This document shows positions 6,901-10,088 of a stretch of 10,088 bases of DNA, piece after piece; positions within the stretch are counted from its first letter, which is position 1, and every line of letters starts with the position of its first letter. A program made the position numbers and the translations under genes. Under the pieces are notes generated by a model. It was not told where the DNA came from and did not search any database. It saw only the letters and a program-made list of their open reading frames with translations. This DNA comes from an uncultured Lachnospiraceae bacterium (GTDB lineage Bacteria > Bacillota_A > Clostridia > Lachnospirales > Lachnospiraceae), in contig CADAHD010000055.1 of the NCBI GenBank assembly GCA_902787595.1, positions 1 to 10,088 on the forward strand, given 5' to 3'.

Positions 6901-9089
6901 CGTACCGTTTCCGTCTTGATATAATCATCATTCATAGCGTCCACAGGCGCCTGCAGCATGGGGATTATTTTTTCCTTCGACTTGATCAGTGCATTATTTG
7001 CGTCAATCTTGTCTTTATAAGATTCTATCAGTTTATCATGAGCTTCTGTCTCATCTTCCAGTGCCATTACTTCACGCTGTTTATCTTCCAGAGCCTGCTT
7101 AGCCTTCTGATAGGTATCGGTATAAGCGTTATATGCATCATTGGCTTCTTTCAGCGCCTTAAGCTTTTCCTGATATGGATCGCTCATTGCCGCAAGCTCA
7201 GCCTGTTTATTTTCTATCTCCAGCATGATCGCGGCTATTTCGCGATCAACTACAGCGGGGAGATCAGCCTTTGCGTCGTCAAGCGCTTTCTGCGCCGCTT
7301 CGATCTCATCATCCAGATTAAGATCGTTATATATCTCATTTATGACCGCATCCAGAGAGCTTATTTTATTCTCAACACCTGCCGCGCTGTCTTTAAGCGT
7401 ATTCAGAAGCTTTTGCTGTTTCGATACATTGCGGTCGGCTTTCTGCTTTTTCTCGGGATCATAGATCACTTTATCGTCGGCATTGGCTGTGCTTCGGCTG
7501 GAAGTATAGTTTTCGGCTTCTGTGACATACGCCGCGAGTTTTAATTTCTCTGTTTCTATAGTTTCGTATAATACGTCCAGATTTTTCTGATAACTCTCCC
7601 TGTCGGAATATGCCTCTTCGTATTCGGCCCTTCTGCCTTCAGCCTTAGTCTTGCGTGTCTTCAGGCTGCTCAGATCATTCTCGAGCTCTTTTATCTTTGC
7701 TTCGAACCCTGCCGTTATTTCATCTTTCTTCTTAAGCAGAGCGTCTATTTCATCCGAAAGAGCCGTCTGGTCACCATTCATCGTAACCGAAGCGTTATAA
7801 GCATCATCAAGAGCAGCATTAAGCCTGTTATACTCTGCCTCAATGGGCGCAAAATCTTCTTTAAGCTCAGCTTCCTGCGCCTTCAGTTCATCCAGCCTGC
7901 TATCATTATCAAGTGCCGCCCAGCGGTCCTGCTCCGCATCCATGGCTTCCTGCTGAGCCTCATTGTCATCCTCCAGATCATATACAGCCTGTCTGGCTTT
8001 CTTCACCACGGATTCTGCCTTATCAATGTCCAGTGCCAGCTGAGCCAGATACGCCTTAAGCTCTGCCTCTTCAAGCTGAAGAGCTTCCAGTTCCGCATCT
8101 ATCCCCACGCCGTAACTTCCGGTTATATTATCATTAAGCGTAAGATTATAATAAATCCTGGCTCTGCGCGCTGCATCTATCTGTCTTTCCACATAAAGGG
8201 CCGAATCAGCCTCTTCGCTCAGATCCTGTTCCTGAAGTGATAAGAAGAGCGATCCCAGAAGCGCTTCTTCTCTGTCTGCCCTGTCCGTGACATCATCGCG
8301 TATGTTGGGCCAGTTCCGCATGACCTGCATGATCTGTGAATACTCCTGCGGCCATACCGAAGTATCTGTTGTAAGCGCCTTATCCCAGATATCTTCAAGC
8401 TGATTTCTGTCCATGACCAGCTCTTTGTACTGATCAAACGCCGCTGACGCATCCAATGCAGTCCTGTCAAAATCCAGATCATCATTTTCAAAGAAGAAGA
8501 ACAGCATGCGGTATAAATAATTCTTGCTGCCCACATCACTCCAGCTTACTGCCCCGCTCTGATAGTAATTATACAAAGCTTCCAGCTCCGGCAGATTTTC
8601 CATATCGTAAAGCGAAGTCGTGGTAAATATGTCTATAGGCTTTCCGCTGACCGGATCTCTGGGTATGCCGTCATCACCGACCACTGCGGTTATCAGATAC
8701 GGATAAAGGTCTTTTTCCTTAACCTTCTCTGATGCAGGGAGTATGGTTATTATGGAATTCGCTCCCTCTATATTCTTCCATGCGCCTCCATCCAGTTCGG
8801 AGCTGTAATAGGCTATCGGCTGCTTATACTCTTCACGGCTGTCCAATGCTCCCTGATAAACTTCTGCCGAAAGCGACTTTGCGCTCATCAGAAAGGTGCC
8901 TACAAATAACCAGGATTCAGGGACTTCGTTTCCAAGCACCGTAGTATAATACTCGTAAGTTATAGGCACATTCTTATTTCCCGCTTCAACACTGAGCGCA
9001 GGCATAAGCCCTGCAACAGTGGGGGCTAAGAGGCTCACACTTAAGAGATTGCCCAATATGCTTTTGAGGATCACATTACGCCTCTTCAT
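3960..9089 (-). CDS. Giant exported coiled-coil protein (1709 aa) of the injection-system operon
   Basis: Residues 1-36 form a signal peptide: basic MKRR, hydrophobic core, Ala-type cleavage site after SVEA. Residues 40-160 look globular and 160-325 helical. Residues 329-1105 are coiled coil rich in Glu, Lys, Ala and Leu, with breaks near 530-550, 742-750 and 960-970 that could be hairpin turns. Residues 1106-1320 are another helical region ending in DDDDEGE, 1450-1506 are a Gly/Asp/Ser linker, 1507-1565 are helical, and 1566-1681 are the beta-rich domain shared with the upstream gene. There is no Walker A motif, so it is not an SMC-type ATPase, and no LPXTG anchor. The ATG has GAGG only four bases upstream, a tight spacing, but it preserves the basic n-region. 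The gene sits 12 bases after its paralogue and 14 bases before the cap gene. Role unknown; a surface rod, anchor or docking partner for the contractile particle is inference. A tape measure is unlikely given the signal peptide and C-terminal domain. Confidence 0.9.
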   Translation of the reverse strand: MKRRNVILKSILGNLLSVSLLAPTVAGLMPALSVEAGNKNVPITYEYYTTVLGNEVPESWLFVGTFLMSAKSLSAEVYQGALDSREEYKQPIAYYSSELDGGAWKNIEGANSIITILPASEKVKEKDLYPYLITAVVGDDGIPRDPVSGKPIDIFTTTSLYDMENLPELEALYNYYQSGAVSWSDVGSKNYLYRMLFFFFENDDLDFDRTALDASAAFDQYKELVMDRNQLEDIWDKALTTDTSVWPQEYSQIMQVMRNWPNIRDDVTDRADREEALLGSLFLSLQEQDLSEEADSALYVERQIDAARRARIYYNLTLNDNITGSYGVGIDAELEALQLEEAELKAYLAQLALDIDKAESVVKKARQAVYDLEDDNEAQQEAMDAEQDRWAALDNDSRLDELKAQEAELKEDFAPIEAEYNRLNAALDDAYNASVTMNGDQTALSDEIDALLKKKDEITAGFEAKIKELENDLSSLKTRKTKAEGRRAEYEEAYSDRESYQKNLDVLYETIETEKLKLAAYVTEAENYTSSRSTANADDKVIYDPEKKQKADRNVSKQQKLLNTLKDSAAGVENKISSLDAVINEIYNDLNLDDEIEAAQKALDDAKADLPAVVDREIAAIMLEIENKQAELAAMSDPYQEKLKALKEANDAYNAYTDTYQKAKQALEDKQREVMALEDETEAHDKLIESYKDKIDANNALIKSKEKIIPMLQAPVDAMNDDYIKTETVRKQLDSIIKELQNGSVSPYDARIRGLKLLIDLTHFRIDLIEEEKKKLEDADKELEKERKQKDLEIENAEKFRIEDAPAQFEEDKKSIEDKYRGMLDELSQQKEETVEQKRQALLEHEAAAAEDPQIKKLDELAAKAGQEAKNALELKDKTAKYVIIQEKIVKLEDDHNKADEKYQAALRRYENTDKTVQRNSYLSIMNISAAKRDEAGAKLDEARAELSELEKEINDLIDSCGDYSGAAGDDKAAAQYYTDKKTAAERALAQSRSAKETLIEEYRVLGERWDAKIAEFDPKIQSTQEQKDDALLVAEEDFLQAQERRLDEIKALKAESEELLSKRAENKLERSKKEERISYLLSVSEEYRTKLNEYQAKQQALSEEGNFGVAPTLNFLKDAAISGSPEMGRRYSDMAAYRGESFSETAELSVLLQDAYTACLASYDSYTKKSMKLTETPAEYAGYILSRRVASTADNEAACMPYLQMLTDLRNIEASEKVHEERETSFLYTWLLPFAITDFNNKRTTEVMDTYHRYLKEVTDRDTPENGIIYIEDRLEYAKSLKNSFIKDNKEALIESHIMFLEGLLEALRSRLDDDDEGESFSEYEQRLLDEKERALSENDPSRAKMIDALLEGLRSQRSDREEGSGEGNNPEDESGLSEGTTYRPTAQTEIVKVILDEIKTGDQPIDVHLGKLQGLPGGVGDLVEALDNEGLGDTYKNEIEEAMANAAPSGGDYGGGPGSGPSGQSTDGNDIDGDDGTDGSGDTGGEGGSGGGSDSSGGDSRSPGRAEAEAALRPVFDGLDEQGQAALVAALAQEAEQSGNDELLQLAVDLLNELLRQKNTCIYKQYLSDRDRVYVSLAAMDKCRVHSGFRYVRRGSKVTMSQLYSGSASYIFTIGSNVVEKNNGEGSKLSVNAVEQADNYIRPGSASKYAYIADADAKQLLGCDGVYIKTTDWAILITPGMADTIKEVAEILNELAARGELNYNPGQ
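3963..4394 (-). other. Beta-rich C-terminal domain, copy 2
   Basis: Residues 1566-1709 of the large protein. The segment 1566-1681 aligns without gaps to the C-terminus of the upstream partial gene, with blocks YVSLAAMDKC, KVTMSQL, GSASYIFTIG, KYAYI and WAILITP. It is followed by a helix (TIKEVAEILNELA) and a short tail ending NYNPGQ. Cysteines at 1585 and 1665 are the ones shared with copy 1. The Ala-rich helical segment just before it (from residue 1507) is also shared, so the duplicated unit covers roughly 175 residues. Confidence 0.75.
4571..4742 (-). repeat. Low-complexity Gly/Asp/Ser-rich linker coding region
   Basis: About 57 codons (residues 1450-1506 of the large protein) encode mostly Gly, Ser and Asp, with runs such as GGGPGSGPSG and GGEGGSGGGSDSSGGD. 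It occupies the same position relative to the C-terminal module as the longer linker in the upstream paralogue, but is shorter and richer in Ser. Confidence 0.8.
5775..8105 (-). other. Long coiled-coil region (about residues 329-1105)
   Basis: Nearly 780 codons encode heptad-like sequence dominated by Glu, Lys, Asp, Ala, Gln and Leu (for example ELEALQLEEAELKAYLAQL and KLEDADKELEKERKQKDLEI). Non-helical breaks occur near residues 530-550 (SSRSTANADDKVIYDP), 742-750 (NGSVSPYD) and 960-970 (CGDYSGAAGDD). A single unbroken rod of this length would exceed 100 nm at 0.15 nm per residue; folding back at the breaks would make a shorter, thicker stalk. Confidence 0.8.
8982..9089 (-). other. Signal peptide coding region of the 1709-aa protein
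   Basis: The first 36 codons encode a basic start (MKRR), a hydrophobic stretch of about 22 residues (ILGNLLSVSLLAPTVAGLMP) and a likely signal peptidase I site, SVEA followed by GNKN. There is no lipobox cysteine, so a lipoprotein is not expected. This indicates Sec-dependent export, which is unusual for a gene embedded among cytoplasmically assembled contractile-tail genes. Confidence 0.8.
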
Positions 9090-9101
9090 CCTACCTCACA
9101 T

Positions 9102-10088
9102 CTATTCGCCGTCAGCTTCCAGATCCAGTATATCCAGAAGCTGCGCTATCCTCTTATCAACCTGCGGTGTTATAAGTATCGCCCATTCGGTTCCGGGTAT
9201 ATATACACAGGTACAATACAGATACTTTCCGCTGCTGTTTTCCGGAATATATGCATATTTAGCGGTCTTGCTGCCTCTTATGCTCTCATCCGTCTGTGAT
9301 ACGGCAGCTACCTCCATCTTATCACTGCCCAATGCGTTCTTATTTACATCCTGTTTTCCGATCTCAAATTCGTAACTTGCGCTGCCCGTGACAAGCTGTG
9401 ACATGGTCACCTTAAATTCCTTCTGGACCATACGGAATTTGGTATATCTCCTGCATTTATCCACTGCTGCAAGAGATACATATTCGCGGCTGTAATCACT
9501 CACATACTGTCTGTAGATAAACGGACACTTCTCTCTGAGCAGATCATCCAAAAGATCCAGCGCGTAATCATATGCTGCCTTGTCATCCCTTGCCTTTGCG
9601 AACTCGGACATAGCTGCTATGGCAGCTGCCTTATCGCCATCCGTAAGTTCACTGAAATCGTTGCCGAAAGACTCCCTGACAGCATCATCAAAATCATCGG
9701 GTGTCAATCCGGTACCGGGGCCGTAATCAGGCGCTTCCTGAGAATCTCCGCCGGTATTACCGTTTCCGTCACCGTTTCCGCCGCCTACATCATTTCCGCC
9801 ATTGCCACCATCAGGACCACCGTTATGTCCCTGTCCGTTATTTCCGTCGCCGTCATTTTCATTGCCGCCGACACTTTCTGCATCTCCTCCACTATCACCG
9901 TCGCCGCTTCCGTCACCGTCATCTCCGTTACCGGTATTCGAACCGCTTCCACCTGTGGAAGAATCTGTATCGGGATATTCGTCTATGAACGAACTGCCGC
10001 CTCTCTTACCCAAGGCTTCTTCCACGCGGTGTACGATGCTGGGGGGAGCTCCGTTTTTGATCAGCGATTCATATATCGGCTCCAGTCC
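9102..10088 (-). CDS. C-terminal part of an exported-type protein with Gly/Asp-rich linker (5' end outside window)
   Basis: The reading frame is open to the right edge, giving 328 visible residues; the GTG at 10025 lacks a ribosome binding site and is most likely an internal valine. Visible layout: a short helical segment (ending near GKRGGSSFIDEY), a linker of about 90 residues rich in Gly, Asp and Asn (bases 9705-9974), an Ala-rich helical segment with the pattern LLDDLLREK, then a beta-rich domain of about 120 residues (YVSLAAVDKC, FKVTMSQL, GSASYEFEIG, KYAYIP, EWAILITP) and a final helix. The helical segment and last domain match the C-terminus of the next gene. It ends 12 bases before that gene, so the two are surely cotranscribed. 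No sorting motif such as LPXTG is present. I do not recognise the family; the beta domain loosely recalls copper amine oxidase N-terminal-like modules of Clostridia surface proteins (weak inference). Export is inferred from the paralogue, as the N-terminus is not visible. Confidence 0.85.
   Translation of the reverse strand, partial: GLEPIYESLIKNGAPPSIVHRVEEALGKRGGSSFIDEYPDTDSSTGGSGSNTGNGDDGDGSGDGDSGGDAESVGGNENDGDGNNGQGHNGGPDGGNGGNDVGGGNGDGNGNTGGDSQEAPDYGPGTGLTPDDFDDAVRESFGNDFSELTDGDKAAAIAAMSEFAKARDDKAAYDYALDLLDDLLREKCPFIYRQYVSDYSREYVSLAAVDKCRRYTKFRMVQKEFKVTMSQLVTGSASYEFEIGKQDVNKNALGSDKMEVAAVSQTDESIRGSKTAKYAYIPENSSGKYLYCTCVYIPGTEWAILITPQVDKRIAQLLDILDLEADGE
9105..9512 (-). other. Beta-rich C-terminal domain, copy 1
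   Basis: This encodes the last 136 residues of the partial gene, beginning at RQYVSDYSRE. The first 116 residues align without a single gap to residues 1566-1681 of the 1709-residue protein. I count about 62 identities, roughly 53 percent. Conserved blocks are YVSLAA.DKC, KVTMSQL, GSASY.F.IG, KYAYI, VYI..T.W and AILITP. Two cysteines are conserved between the copies (the one in DKC and the one about 80 residues later), which could form a disulfide if the domain is exported. The pattern of short strands ending in an AILITP block resembles, weakly, copper amine oxidase N-terminal-like surface domains; that family call is a guess. Confidence 0.75.
9705..9974 (-). repeat. Low-complexity Gly/Asp/Asn-rich linker coding region
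   Basis: About 90 codons encode almost only Gly, Asp, Asn and Ser, with runs such as GDDGDGSGDGDSGGD and GGGNGDGNGN. Gly and Asp codons vary along the stretch, so it is a degenerate rather than an exact tandem repeat. It separates an upstream helical part from the helical-plus-beta C-terminal module. A flexible spacer is the simplest reading; the dense aspartates could also bind calcium. Confidence 0.8.

Noticed and set aside
6024..7544. Plus-strand Phe/Leu/Ile-rich frames looking like membrane proteins
   Set aside because: Antisense of Glu/Lys-rich coiled-coil codons automatically gives Phe/Leu/Ser-rich sequence; no independent evidence of coding.
3960..9089. Tape-measure protein of the contractile tail, or an SMC-type ATPase
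   Set aside because: A cleavable signal peptide, a Gly-rich linker and a folded C-terminal domain do not suit a tape measure. No Walker A motif is present at the N-terminus, so SMC is excluded.
9701..9988. Plus-strand open frame very rich in Arg and His
   Set aside because: It is the antisense shadow of the Gly/Asp/Asn linker; the composition is explained by the repeat on the minus strand.
9102..10025. GTG at 10025 as the start of a 307-residue gene
   Set aside because: The frame stays open for 21 more codons to the window edge, there is no ribosome binding site before the GTG, and the upstream codons read as ordinary helical protein.
1..10088. tRNA, rRNA, CRISPR array, insertion sequence or attachment site
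   Set aside because: The window is almost fully covered by coding sequence; the largest gap is 53 bases, and no spaced direct repeats, terminal inverted repeats or transposase motifs were seen.

Overview
The window is a fragment of a gene cluster for a phage-tail-like contractile injection system (CIS). Every supportable gene lies on the minus strand, so the cluster reads from base 10088 down to base 1. Gaps between genes are 12 to 53 bases, there is no terminator or gap long enough for a separate unit, and almost every gene has an AAGGAG-type ribosome binding site. This looks like one operon. The Shine-Dalgarno style, mid-range base composition, lack of outer-membrane features and protein style point to a Gram-positive anaerobe of the Clostridia, perhaps a Lachnospiraceae relative from a gut or rumen. 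That placement is inference.

The right half (3960-10088) is unusual. It holds the 3' end of one exported-looking gene (9102-10088, cut by the window edge) and a complete gene for a 1709-residue protein (3960-9089). The large protein has a signal peptide, an N-terminal globular region, roughly 780 residues of coiled coil, a second helical region, a Gly/Asp/Ser-rich linker and a compact C-terminal domain. The partial upstream gene ends with the same linker, helical segment and C-terminal domain. Over 116 aligned positions without gaps, about 62 residues are identical (counted by eye). Neither protein is a known core CIS part, and I recognise no named family with certainty.

The left half (1-3945) holds the recognisable structural genes, in order of transcription: a DUF4255/Pvc16-type tube cap protein (3349-3945), an unrecognised 247-residue beta-rich protein (2567-3310), a DUF4280 PAAR-like spike-tip protein (2174-2554), the contractile tail sheath (342-2129), and a gp19-family tail tube protein that runs off the left edge (1-288). 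LysM/baseplate proteins, spike, tape measure and AAA+ ATPase are not in the window and would be expected beyond base 1.

The sheath and tube form the contractile barrel, the Pvc16 homologue caps it and the PAAR-like protein should sharpen the spike. The two exported proteins sharing an operon with them raise the possibility of an envelope- or surface-located partner for the particle, such as an anchor, a docking rod or a target-binding factor. This is the most interesting and least understood part of the window. Two consecutive genes (cap and 247-residue protein) start with TTG, while the genes whose products are needed in many copies start with ATG behind strong binding sites, which suggests translational tuning of stoichiometry.
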